In this document: positions 1 through 7,642 of the stretch, one piece after another | Position numbering within the stretch: the stretch's first letter is position 1 | Layout: every line of letters begins with the position of its first letter | Source: Methyloversatilis sp. | Lineage (GTDB): Bacteria; Pseudomonadota; Gammaproteobacteria; Burkholderiales; Rhodocyclaceae | NCBI RefSeq assembly: GCF_030696805.1 | Contig: NZ_JAUYRO010000044.1 | Span: 16,019 to 80,018, forward strand | DNA length: 64,000 bases | Direction of reading: 5' to 3' | Notes under the pieces: model-generated | Databases searched by the model: none | What the model saw: the letters and a program-made list of their open reading frames with translations, nothing else | What the model was told of the DNA's origin: nothing | Translations under genes and position numbers: made by a program

Positions 1-67
1 CCGCCGCCGTCAGGCTGCCGTGCTCCGCAATGTTGACGAAGGCGCGCATCGCCCTGAGTGTGTCCAT
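1..67 (-). CDS. LysR-family transcriptional regulator, N-terminal fragment
   Basis: Only the first 22 codons are inside the window; the gene continues off the left edge. The translation begins MDTLRAMRAFVNIAEHGSL and runs on into TAA, which is the typical first helix and start of the recognition helix of the LysR winged-helix DNA-binding domain. It is divergently transcribed from the glutathione S-transferase gene, the classical layout in which a LysR regulator controls its divergent neighbour. The ligand-binding domain is not visible, so the inducer cannot be guessed. Confidence 0.8.
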   Translation of the reverse strand, partial: MDTLRAMRAFVNIAEHGSLTAA

Positions 68-85
68 GCGCGATATTACTGCGAT

Positions 86-108
86 AAGTGGAGCAGTGTT
101 ATCCACTT
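86..108. promoter_or_regulatory. Inverted repeat between LysR gene and GST gene, candidate operator
   Basis: Perfect 7-bp arms AAGTGGA (86-92) and TCCACTT (102-108) flank a 9-bp spacer. A T-N11-A pattern (T89 to A101) overlaps it. Dyads of this kind in the divergent gap are the usual LysR-type binding sites. The role is inferred from position. Confidence 0.45.
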
Positions 109-192
109 CAGGTCATTTATTGCCTGATACGGATCATGGATAGTGTGTTGCGTCGCCATCCGGCGTCACGTAACCCAAGCGAGGAATTCGCC

Positions 193-840
193 ATGTCACT
201 GACTGCCACCCACCGTCCTGAAGTCCCGATCGTGCTGCACGGTTTCAAGCTGTCCGGTCACAGCCACCGCGCCGAACTGTTTCTGGGCCTGCTCGGCCTG
301 CCGTATGAATTCCATCAGGTCGACCTGGCGGGTGGCGAACAGAAGACGCCGGCGTTTCTGCAGAAGAACAGTTTCGGCCAGGTGCCGGTGATCGAAGACG
401 GCGCGACGGTGATCGCCGATTCGAATGCCATCCTCGTCTATCTGGCACAGCGCTACGCGCCGGGTCGCTGGATGCCGCTGGACCCGGCCGGTCAGGCGCG
501 GGTGCAGCGCTGGCTCACGGTCGCGGCAGGTCTGGTCGCCTTCGGTCCGGCGGCGGCACGGCTGGTGACACTGTTCCGCGCGCAGTTCGACACCCAGGAG
601 GTGATCGCACGCGCACACCGCCTGCTCGCCGTGATGAACGGCGAACTGGCTGCGCAGGACTGGCTGGCGGGCACGGCACCGACGCTGGCGGATGTCGCGG
701 TCTATAGCTATGTCGCCCATGCGCCGGAAGGCAATGTGTCGCTCGACGACTACCCGAACGTGCGCGCCTGGCTGGCGCGAGTCGAAGCGCTGCCGGGCTT
801 TGTCGCGATGCCGGTCAGCCAGGTCGGCCTGCGCGCCTGA
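193..840 (+). CDS. Glutathione S-transferase family protein
   Basis: A 215-residue cytosolic GST. The N-terminal thioredoxin-like domain (about residues 10-85) has the pattern KLSGHSHRAELFL, then GQVPVIEDG with the cis-proline that positions glutathione, then a DSNAILVYL motif matching the conserved E/D-S-x-A-I glutathione-binding turn. The all-helical C-terminal domain ends with the usual LADVAVYSYVAHAP segment. The start at 193 is chosen because GAGGA lies 8 bases upstream; an open frame extends further upstream but without a ribosome binding site. Substrate is unknown; such genes next to LysR regulators often act in detoxification. Confidence 0.85.
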   Translation: MSLTATHRPEVPIVLHGFKLSGHSHRAELFLGLLGLPYEFHQVDLAGGEQKTPAFLQKNSFGQVPVIEDGATVIADSNAILVYLAQRYAPGRWMPLDPAGQARVQRWLTVAAGLVAFGPAAARLVTLFRAQFDTQEVIARAHRLLAVMNGELAAQDWLAGTAPTLADVAVYSYVAHAPEGNVSLDDYPNVRAWLARVEALPGFVAMPVSQVGLRA

Positions 841-845
841 TCGCC

Positions 846-1751
846 ATGGACTCCACACGCGATCCCTTCCACGATGGCGAGCGCGCGCTGCAGGCGCGTG
901 CCGGCATGCAGGCCCGCATGGCCGAGATCGGCCCGCGCGCCATCCGCGACCACATGCCCGATCAGCATCGCGACTTCTTCGCGCGGCTGCCGTTTCTCGT
1001 CGTCGGCAGCGTCGACGTCGACGGCCAGCCCTGGGCGTCGGTGCTGTCGGGCCCGCCGGGCTTCGTGCAGTCGCCCGATCCGCGCACGCTGCACGTCGCT
1101 GCGCAGGCACCGGCGGGCAGCCCGCTGGCCGCCCACTTGCGCGTCGGCGCGCCGCTCGGTCTTCTTGGCATCCAGCCGCACACGCGGCGGCGCAACCGGA
1201 TGAATGGATCCGTCACCCGGGCAAGCGAGGCCGGTTTCGATGTCGAAGTGGAGCAAAGCTTCGGCAACTGCCCGAAATACATCCGCACGCGCGAAGCCTT
1301 TTTCTTCGGTGACGACGAGCAGCCTGCGCCTGCGCAGCCGCTGGCGGCGCTCGACGATGCGGCGCGCGCGCTGATCACGCGCGCCGATACGCTGTTCATC
1401 GCCAGTGCACACGCAGCCGGCGTTGATGTGTCGCACCGCGGCGGCGCGCCGGGCTTCGTGTCGGTCGGCCCGGGCGACGTGCTCACGCTGCCTGACTATG
1501 CCGGCAACTTCTTCTTCAACACGCTGGGCAATCTGCTGCTCGAGCCGCGCGCCGGTCTGCTGTTCATCGATTTCGACAGCGGCGATCTGCTGCAGGTGAG
1601 CGGGCGCGCTCAGATCGTGTGGGAGGACGAAGCACTGGCCGAAGCACTGGCCGCCCATCCCGGGGCGCAGCGCCTGGTGAGAATCGCGGTGAGCGGTGCG
1701 TTGCGCGTGCCCGGCGGGCTGCCGCTGCAGTGGTCGACCACCGGTCCTTGA
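846..1751 (+). CDS. Pyridoxamine 5'-phosphate oxidase-like flavin protein
   Basis: A 301-residue protein starting 6 bases after the GST stop, so probably co-transcribed. It begins with FHDGERALQ and contains a split-barrel FMN-binding-like core: LPFLVVGSVDVDGQPWASVLSGPPGF (about residues 48-73) and a second half-barrel near GAPGFVSV ... LPDYAGNFFFNTLGNLLLEPRAGLLFIDF (about 200-245). This is the N-terminal module often fused to ferredoxin reductases; here it stands alone. It may bind FMN or a related flavin and reduce or oxidise an unknown small molecule. Family assignment is fairly sure, function is not. Confidence 0.75.
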   Translation: MDSTRDPFHDGERALQARAGMQARMAEIGPRAIRDHMPDQHRDFFARLPFLVVGSVDVDGQPWASVLSGPPGFVQSPDPRTLHVAAQAPAGSPLAAHLRVGAPLGLLGIQPHTRRRNRMNGSVTRASEAGFDVEVEQSFGNCPKYIRTREAFFFGDDEQPAPAQPLAALDDAARALITRADTLFIASAHAAGVDVSHRGGAPGFVSVGPGDVLTLPDYAGNFFFNTLGNLLLEPRAGLLFIDFDSGDLLQVSGRAQIVWEDEALAEALAAHPGAQRLVRIAVSGALRVPGGLPLQWSTTGP

Positions 1752-1945
1752 CGAGGACGGCGCCACGCCGGTCTGCCGCATCATCATCCGCAAGGCTGCA
1801 TTGCATGCAGGCACAACCACTCGGTGCTGTATGCCGCGACGGATCTGATGCGGGCGTTCGGAGACCGCGGCCGTCGCGATCCGGTGCCGACAGATCCCTG
1901 ACCGTCGGAAAAATTGACAGCACACCGCCATCGCGTGGTTCCGAC

Positions 1946-1991
1946 CCATTGAATCAATGGCTTGCGACGCTGGTTTGGGTTTTGCTTATAC
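1946..1991 (+). promoter_or_regulatory. Palindrome and candidate promoter upstream of PEP-CTERM gene
   Basis: A 15-bp palindrome CCATTGAATCAATGG (1946-1960, 7-bp arms around one A) directly abuts a possible -35 TTGCGA (1962-1967) and a -10 TTATAC (1986-1991, 18-bp spacing). The gene starts at 2028. The placement suggests a regulator site at the upstream edge of a promoter; both are predictions from sequence only. Confidence 0.35.
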
Positions 1992-2027
1992 CGTCGCAGC
2001 GCCCCACTCACGAAGGACACACCACTC

Positions 2028-2636
2028 ATGAATTCCCTGCTGAAATCCCTGTTGATCGCCGCTTCTCTGATCAGCGCCCCGGCCGCATTCGCGGCATCGC
2101 CTGTCACGCCGGTCTCGGTGTCGAACAATGGTCTCGTTGCGATCGACGGTGCTGACCTGTCCATCCTGTTCGATGGCTACATCGCGCCCGAGGGGACGCC
2201 GTTCCAGACTGACGCCGTGTCCTGGTTCAATCAGGTCGGCAGCAGTGGCGTCACGCTGGATTTCGACTTCGGTGAGCTCTATACGCTGAGCGATGTGCTC
2301 CTTGGCGTTGATCACAACGACTTCTATCAGGTTCAGGTGTCGCTCGATGGATCGGTCTGGAACACGCTGTTCACCAACCTCGCATTCGAAGGCCAGTCGA
2401 ATTTCGGCAGCGAAATCATTTCCAGCGTGGCGGGCGATCCGGAGTATCAGGCGACCATCGATTTCCCGACGACAGTCGCGCGCTACGCCCGTCTCTACGC
2501 CGTCGGCGGTGATAACGCGTTTTCGGTGTCGGAAGTGAGCTTCAGTGGCGTGGCCGTGGTGCCGGAGCCGGAGACCTGGGCGTTGCTGATCGCCGGTCTC
2601 GGCCTGATCGGCGCCATTGCCTACCGTCGCAGCTGA
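2028..2636 (+). CDS. PEP-CTERM sorting domain protein, discoidin-like
   Basis: A 202-residue exported protein. Residues 1-23 form a signal peptide ending AFA-A. The middle (about 40-170) is a beta-rich domain with phrases such as VTLDFDFGELYTLSDV and YQVQVSLDGSVWNTLF that resemble the galactose-binding/discoidin (F5/8 type C) fold. The C-terminus has the exosortase signal: VPEPETWALL, a hydrophobic stretch and a final YRRS. The product is expected to be cut and anchored or released at the surface by an exosortase, which is not in this window. Start ATG 2028 is supported by an upstream AAGGA and by the signal peptide. Confidence 0.85.
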   Translation: MNSLLKSLLIAASLISAPAAFAASPVTPVSVSNNGLVAIDGADLSILFDGYIAPEGTPFQTDAVSWFNQVGSSGVTLDFDFGELYTLSDVLLGVDHNDFYQVQVSLDGSVWNTLFTNLAFEGQSNFGSEIISSVAGDPEYQATIDFPTTVARYARLYAVGGDNAFSVSEVSFSGVAVVPEPETWALLIAGLGLIGAIAYRRS

Positions 2637-2650
2637 GTCAGCGACGCTCG

Positions 2651-2681
2651 AAAAAAGGCCGGCACACGTGCCGGCCTTTTT
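2651..2681. terminator. Bidirectional intrinsic terminator
   Basis: Stem GGCCGGCAC (2657-2665) with GTGCCGGCC (2668-2676), flanked by AAAAAA on the left and TTTTT on the right. It lies between the convergent PEP-CTERM gene and rnk and can serve both. Confidence 0.85.
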
Positions 2682-2700
2682 CTTTGCAGCGGGACTGCGT

Positions 2701-3111
2701 TCAGCTGACGTAATCACCCATCGCTTCGGGCTGCATCAGCACGTCGAGCACGCGCACCGTGATCTGCCGCCCACCCGGCACCTGCCACGGGATAGCCTGG
2801 CCGACCGACAGCCCGAGCAGTGCGCTGCCGATCGGCGCCAGCACGGACACGGTGCCGGATACGCCGCTGGTTTCCGGGTAAACCAGCTTGAGTTCGAAGG
2901 TGGCACCGTTCGAGTCGTCGATGAAGCGCACCGTGGAATTCATCGTCACGACGCCCGGCGGCATGTCGGCCGGTGCCACCGTTGTGGCGCGATCCAGTTC
3001 ATCGCGCAAGGCGTCGGCGCCCGGCTGATGCCGGTAGGCCTCGCGGTCAAGCAGACGGTAAAGGCGCGCAGTATCCAGGCTGGACACGGTGATGGGGGGC
3101 GAATGTTGCAT
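2701..3111 (-). CDS. rnk: Nucleoside diphosphate kinase regulator (Rnk, GreA/GreB-like)
   Basis: A 136-residue protein of the GreA/GreB C-terminal family without the long coiled coil needed for transcript cleavage. The C-terminal half carries the FKBP-like signature: VRFIDDSNGATFELKLVYPE, then VSVLAPIGSALLGLSVGQAI and a basic-hydrophobic end (ITVRVLDVLMQPE). E. coli Rnk binds RNA polymerase in the secondary channel and influences nucleoside diphosphate kinase levels. The start at 3111 has GAGGT 8-12 bases upstream; the open frame reads further up but lacks a site. Its leader contains a terminator-like hairpin (see 3188-3218). Confidence 0.85.
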   Translation of the reverse strand: MQHSPPITVSSLDTARLYRLLDREAYRHQPGADALRDELDRATTVAPADMPPGVVTMNSTVRFIDDSNGATFELKLVYPETSGVSGTVSVLAPIGSALLGLSVGQAIPWQVPGGRQITVRVLDVLMQPEAMGDYVS

Positions 3112-3187
3112 GCGGGTCACCTCATGATTGATGGACGTCTGGATGAACGAACGCAAGGTCCGGCGTTCGATGATGGTTCCCCAAAAC

Positions 3188-3218
3188 AAAAAGGCAGCGC
3201 CTTCGTCAGGCACTGCCT
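3188..3218 (-). terminator. Terminator-like hairpin in the rnk 5' leader
   Basis: On the minus strand an 11-bp stem with one mismatch (3218-3208 pairing with 3202-3192) and a 5-base loop is followed by TTTTTGTTTTG. No minus-strand gene lies upstream for it to end, because the next gene is on the plus strand, so it sits about 75 bases before the rnk start. It could be an attenuator or the end of a short RNA. Confidence 0.6.
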
Positions 3219-3349
3219 CTGGAATCACCAAGTATCTGAAAAGTTTACTGCAAATGGGGCAACCGGGCCAGCCCGCCCACCTTTTTCCGGCGCGTACGCG
3301 CGGCGGCAGGCATCATGGCGACCCCATCCGAGCACGCAGGGAGCAAACA

Positions 3350-4156
3350 TTGAGCCGCAGTGACAGCGAACCAAACCGGTCGGTCGCCCTATATTGGGAT
3401 TTCGAGAACCTGCACGCCAGTCTGGTCGAGGACCGCTACGGCGAAGGTCATTACGCCAAGCCGGATTCCCGCTTCAAGGTGCAGGAGCCGCTGGTCGACA
3501 TCGATGCCATCGTCGGCCTCGGTGCATCGTTCGGGCCGATTGCGATCAACCGCGCCTATTGCAACTGGCAGTACTTCGGCCGCTATCGCGACGTGCTGCT
3601 GCAGAGCGCGGTCGAACTGATCCAGCTGTTTCCGCCGGGTGCGTCAGCCAAGAACGGCGCCGACATCAAGCTGTGTCTGGACGCGACCGAAGACATCAGC
3701 CGCTTCGGTCACATCGGCACGGTCATCATCGTCGGCGGCGACAGCGATTTCATGCCGGTCGCGCAGAAGATCAAGGCAGCCGGACGCACGTTGATCGGCG
3801 TCGGCACGCGCAAGGCCACCAATCGCCACTGGGCGAAAAGCTGCCACGAGTTCCGCTATTACGAAAATCTGATCGGCAAGAGCCCGTCCGACGAGGCGTC
3901 GACGGCCGAGGCAACCGCCGCGTTGCCGGCGGACCCGGCGGCCGATATCCTGCGGCGCGCCGTGCGTCTGCTGTCCGGTGCCCAGGGCGAACCCTGGGTG
4001 AACAAGGCTTCGATCTGGCCGATGATCAAGCGGCTCGACGCCACCTTCGACGTCAAGGACCACGGCTATACCGACTTCACCGACATGCTGAAGTCACTCG
4101 ACGCGGTGGTTGAAGTGAAGAAGGGCGAGCTGGACCACGTTGTGCGCCTGCGCTGA
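3350..4156 (+). CDS. NYN domain protein with C-terminal OST-HTH/LOTUS domain
   Basis: A 268-residue putative RNase of the PIN-like NYN (LabA/YacP-related) family. The first acidic residue lies in VALYWDFENLHASL (about residues 10-23); others lie in NGADIKLCLDA (about 101-111) and VGGDSDFMPVAQKIK (about 125-139), giving the acidic triad expected for metal-dependent RNA cleavage. The last 70 residues (ILRRAVRLLS ... DFTDMLKSLDAVVEVKK) fit an OST-HTH/LOTUS RNA-binding domain. Start TTG 3350 is chosen because AGGGAG lies 6 bases upstream and the conserved domain begins right after it. RNA target unknown. Confidence 0.8.
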   Translation: MSRSDSEPNRSVALYWDFENLHASLVEDRYGEGHYAKPDSRFKVQEPLVDIDAIVGLGASFGPIAINRAYCNWQYFGRYRDVLLQSAVELIQLFPPGASAKNGADIKLCLDATEDISRFGHIGTVIIVGGDSDFMPVAQKIKAAGRTLIGVGTRKATNRHWAKSCHEFRYYENLIGKSPSDEASTAEATAALPADPAADILRRAVRLLSGAQGEPWVNKASIWPMIKRLDATFDVKDHGYTDFTDMLKSLDAVVEVKKGELDHVVRLR

Positions 4157-4175
4157 GCCCTCGCTGGCGGGCGCG

Positions 4176-4547
4176 TCAGTAAGGTCGACGCATGCGCCGT
4201 CGCGGCGGCGGCAGACCGGTATCGGCACGCAGTCGACCGTGTTTCTGGGCGTCCAGCCGCAGCAGCTGGCGCGCCACATAGATGCCTGCCGCGAGCGGCA
4301 TGACGAATTCCGGATAGATGGCCTGCACGTTCTTGCCCAGTTCCATCAGATAGCCGACGTAGCCGAATGCCAGCTTGGCCAGCGCGACGACGATCCATAC
4401 CTGGATGAAGATCACGACCATGACGAGCGGGCTGGCCACCAGGCGCTGCGAATGGCGGCCACCGAATGCGCCGGCGACCAGCGCGATCAGCGCGATCCAC
4501 CAGGCGCCCAGGAAAAACAGCAGATAACCCTGGAACTCTTCGATCAC
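4176..4547 (-). CDS. Small inner-membrane protein of unknown function
   Basis: 123 residues with three likely membrane helices: YLLFFLGAWWIALIALVAGAF (8-28), PLVMVVIFIQVWIVVALAKLAFG (40-62) and a weaker segment around EFVMPLAAGIYVARQLL (80-96), followed by a basic proline/arginine tail. No family recognised. It is convergent with the NYN gene, separated by 19 bases. Confidence 0.6.
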   Translation of the reverse strand: MIEEFQGYLLFFLGAWWIALIALVAGAFGGRHSQRLVASPLVMVVIFIQVWIVVALAKLAFGYVGYLMELGKNVQAIYPEFVMPLAAGIYVARQLLRLDAQKHGRLRADTGLPPPRRRMRRPY

Positions 4548-4774
4548 TAAAAGGCCTCGGCTACTTCGGATGCGGAAGGAAGGCCGGCCGCCGTTCTGCA
4601 GCGCAGGCGGGACCGGTTGGCGCGTCAGGATAGCGGATCACGCGCGCTGCTGCGGACGGATCCGGCGAGGCAGTGAAGACTGGAACTTGAAAGGCGCGGG
4701 CGTTGCGACAAGGATGTGCCGCAACGAGGTTGCCGGGAGGTCCGCCGAGCGACGCAGCTGTCCGCGCCCGCGGA

Positions 4775-5455
4775 TCAGCGGCGGCGCAGCCCCGCCAGCA
4801 GCGCAATGCCCAGGCCTGCCAGCATCAGCATCCAGGTTTCGGGTTCCGGTATCGGCGGTGCGATGCCGTAGGTACCCACCGTGAAGCCGTTCCAGTTCTC
4901 GTTGGTCAGACTGGTCCAGGTGATCGAACTGACAGCACCGGTGAAACGGATGACGCCATGCGGTTCGCCAGTGCCGTTGAGCTGGAACTGGCCGCCGCCC
5001 AGCTCGGCACGGTTCAGCGTGCCGTTGCCCCAGTAACCCGCGCCGAAACCGACCACCTCGAAATCCTGGTCGAAACGGTAGCCGTTGCCGTTCAGGCTGA
5101 CCACAGCAAAGAAGAGGTCCTGTACCGGCACCGAGAAGGAGAGTGTTTTCGATGTGGCCCGCGACAGCGCGATGATGTCGGTCGTGTCTGGTGCATTGTC
5201 GACCAAGGCGCTGATGTAGGGCGACGAGGGGTTCCAGTAGTTGATGCCGCCAGCCGTCTGGATGAACGCGATTTCACCGCTGTAATCGACATCAACCGTC
5301 GATTCGCCGATATTCAGCACGCCAGTGGCCGAACCGCTGGCGCCGGCCGTGCCGCTGGTCCAGTTCACCCAGTTTACCGGCGCGGCATTCGAGGGCGCGA
5401 CGATGAGTGCCTGCGACAGCAGGCCGAGCACGACGAGCGTACGGCGGACGAACAT
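4775..5455 (-). CDS. PEP-CTERM sorting domain protein
   Basis: A 226-residue exported protein. A basic signal peptide (MFVRRTLVVLGLLSQALIV) ends near SNAAP; the body is a beta-rich domain with glycine/asparagine turns and no cysteines; the end has PIPEPETWMLMLAGLGIALL and RRR, the exosortase signal. The start at 5455 is set by GGAG 7 bases upstream and the signal peptide. It is the second PEP-CTERM protein within 2.2 kb of the first, on the opposite strand, and not its close copy. Likely a surface or matrix protein. Confidence 0.85.
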   Translation of the reverse strand: MFVRRTLVVLGLLSQALIVAPSNAAPVNWVNWTSGTAGASGSATGVLNIGESTVDVDYSGEIAFIQTAGGINYWNPSSPYISALVDNAPDTTDIIALSRATSKTLSFSVPVQDLFFAVVSLNGNGYRFDQDFEVVGFGAGYWGNGTLNRAELGGGQFQLNGTGEPHGVIRFTGAVSSITWTSLTNENWNGFTVGTYGIAPPIPEPETWMLMLAGLGIALLAGLRRR

Positions 5456-5669
5456 GGCGAATCTCCTGAGAATCTGACCTCCTCCCTGTGGGTGGAGCAT
5501 TTTTTGTAAACGGAACGCAAAAAACATACCGAGCGGCTAAGCGCATGATTTTTCTTTGCTTATCTTGACAGGCCGCATTGGGCTGTAAACCCCTTCGACA
5601 AGAGAAATTACGACTTTGGTATTAGGACCGTCGGGTCGCTACGGGCGCGGTCCGGCCAAGCCGAGCGGG

Positions 5670-7166
5670 TCACGCCGGCAGCTCGGGCGCGTCTGCCAGC
5701 ACGACCTGGTTGCGCCCGCGCCGCTTGGCCTCGTAAAGCGCCGCATCGGCCCGGCGCACCAGCGCGTCCGGGCTGTCGTGTTCGCCCGGCACGATCACGG
5801 CCACGCCGATACTGGCGGTCAGCACGGCAAAGGGCGAGCGTTCGTGCGGCTGCGCGCACGCTCGCAGCGCCGCACAGACCGACTGCGCCGTGGCGAGCGC
5901 CTGTGCCTCATCGACATCCGGTCTGATGAAGGCAAATTCCTCGCCACCGTAGCGGGCCACCAGATCGGTCGAGCGTCGCACATGCAGACCAATCACTTCG
6001 GCCACCTGACGCAGGCAGTCGTCGCCAGCCTGATGGCCGTAATGGTCGTTGTAGTCCTTGAACAGATCGACATCGAGCATGCACAGCGCCAGAGGCGTTC
6101 CGTTGCGTCGCGCCCGCGCCCATTCCAGCGCCAGCGTGGTATCGAAGGAACGTCGGTTGGCCACACCGGTCAGGCTGTCGGTGGCGCTCAGCTCGGCCAG
6201 CCGGCGGTTCGACTCTTCAAGTGCCCGGGTGCGCTCGTTCACCTTGTCTTCCAGCTCGTGCGCCAGCGCGCGCTGTTCGCCCAGCAGGATGGCGAGCCCC
6301 ATGCCGATGATGCTCAGCGTCAGGATGTACTCCTGCGCGCGCAGGATCATTTCGTGCGGCGTCGCGTCGCCGAAGGGGCGGAATCCGGTGGTTTGCGACC
6401 ACGCCGCGGTCAGCGCAATCATTGCCACGGTCAGCGCGGTGAGCCGGCGGCCGCAGCGCGCGGCGATGTAGAGCACTGGCAGCAGCAGCAGGTGCGGCGT
6501 CAGTGCCAGCCGGCTATCCGCATCGGCAACGTGCTCCTGCAGGAAAATCGTGCCGGCCAGCAGCCCGGTGAACACGAACACCGCCGTATCGCGCCAGCCC
6601 AGTACCGGGGGATCGCGCTCGGTTTGCAGCAGTGCGAGCAGCAGTGGCGTCCAGATGAGCAGACCGAGCGCGTCGCCGAACCACCATAGCAACACGAGTG
6701 TCGAGTAACTTGCGCTCACGCTGTCACGTGTGAATACGAGCACTGCGCTGGCCAGCAGGGCACAACCGAGCGCACCGAGCAGCGGCCCGGCGAGCAGGAA
6801 GCGGCCGAAGTCGCCGATTCGCTCCAGCCCGGGCGAAGCACCTAATCGGCGCATCAGCAGGTAGGTGACCGTGACCTCGGCCAGATTGCACAGGCTCAGC
6901 AGCACTGCCTGCAACAGCGGGAATACCGGCAGGTTGGCCAGCACATCGGAACCCAGCGCAAGCAGCGCGAGCACTACCGCGCGCTCGCCGCGGTAGTGCA
7001 GCAGCGCAGCGAGCAACACCGCGTTCGGCAGCCACATGACGACCTCGTTCTCGGGCGACAGCGCGGTCGAGAACGTCAGTTTGACGCTGGCGAAGTGCAG
7101 CAGCGGCAACAGCATGAAGACCCGCCAGTCGGGGCGGCTGCGCAGTGCATCCAGAGTGTTTGTCAC
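5670..7166 (-). CDS. Membrane-anchored diguanylate cyclase (MASE1-GGDEF)
   Basis: 498 residues. The first 300 form about eight membrane helices with the MASE1 sensor pattern (LSPENEVVMWLPNAVLLAALL near the N-terminus). A short coiled linker (ELEDKVNERTRALEESNRRL) leads to the GGDEF domain with LTGVANRRSFD, LDVDLFKDYNDHYGHQAGD and an intact GGEEF catalytic loop. RSTD five residues before the loop matches the RxxD product-inhibition site. It should make cyclic-di-GMP in response to an unknown signal at the membrane. Start is GTG 7166, with only a weak GGAA ahead; an ATG lies 17 codons in. Confidence 0.85.
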   Translation of the reverse strand: MTNTLDALRSRPDWRVFMLLPLLHFASVKLTFSTALSPENEVVMWLPNAVLLAALLHYRGERAVVLALLALGSDVLANLPVFPLLQAVLLSLCNLAEVTVTYLLMRRLGASPGLERIGDFGRFLLAGPLLGALGCALLASAVLVFTRDSVSASYSTLVLLWWFGDALGLLIWTPLLLALLQTERDPPVLGWRDTAVFVFTGLLAGTIFLQEHVADADSRLALTPHLLLLPVLYIAARCGRRLTALTVAMIALTAAWSQTTGFRPFGDATPHEMILRAQEYILTLSIIGMGLAILLGEQRALAHELEDKVNERTRALEESNRRLAELSATDSLTGVANRRSFDTTLALEWARARRNGTPLALCMLDVDLFKDYNDHYGHQAGDDCLRQVAEVIGLHVRRSTDLVARYGGEEFAFIRPDVDEAQALATAQSVCAALRACAQPHERSPFAVLTASIGVAVIVPGEHDSPDALVRRADAALYEAKRRGRNQVVLADAPELPA

Positions 7167-7642
7167 GTCGGCTTCCGGTGGTTCACGGTGGACAGGCGCG
7201 CCAGCATGCCGGATCAGCCGGCCGGCGTTGCGCGCAGCGACAAAAAGTTACCGTGAATAGTTAGCGCCGCACCGTGACCTGGCCACCGCCATGCCCGACG
7301 TTCAATGGACGAGAGGGCTGACCGATGCGGGAATCGATACCCCCTTTCGCACCTCAAGCTTTCCGGAAACGTGCCGGCGCGCAGGCGTTCCTGCTTGCCA
7401 TGCCGTCTGCTGATCGAAAGGCGTGATTTTTCGCGCGCACATGACCCTGGCGCGGCGCATGATCGTCATTCGGAGGACGTCACTGTTTCAGGCGTCCATG
7501 TCCGGCGGGCGCCTCGCCTTGCCGTCTGCTGCATCCACGTACGCCGTTTGTGTGTAATCAGACGTTGAAGCGTCCAGTCCGGAAGATTCGCCCGCCGGGG
7601 CGACCGTCCCGCACCGTGATGCCCGTCTGCCTGGAGACCGAT
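7167..7642. other. Gene-poor divergent interval
   Basis: About 476 bases between the MASE1-GGDEF gene and the HDOD gene. Short frames exist on both strands but none has family resemblance or a convincing ribosome binding site. The word GCCGTCTGCTG occurs twice (near 7398 and 7520). No clear sigma70 promoter or riboswitch was recognised, though both divergent promoters should lie here. Confidence 0.5.

Noticed and set aside
7167..7642. A cyclic-di-GMP or other riboswitch
   Set aside because: Looked for because of nearby cyclase genes; no recognisable aptamer core was seen.
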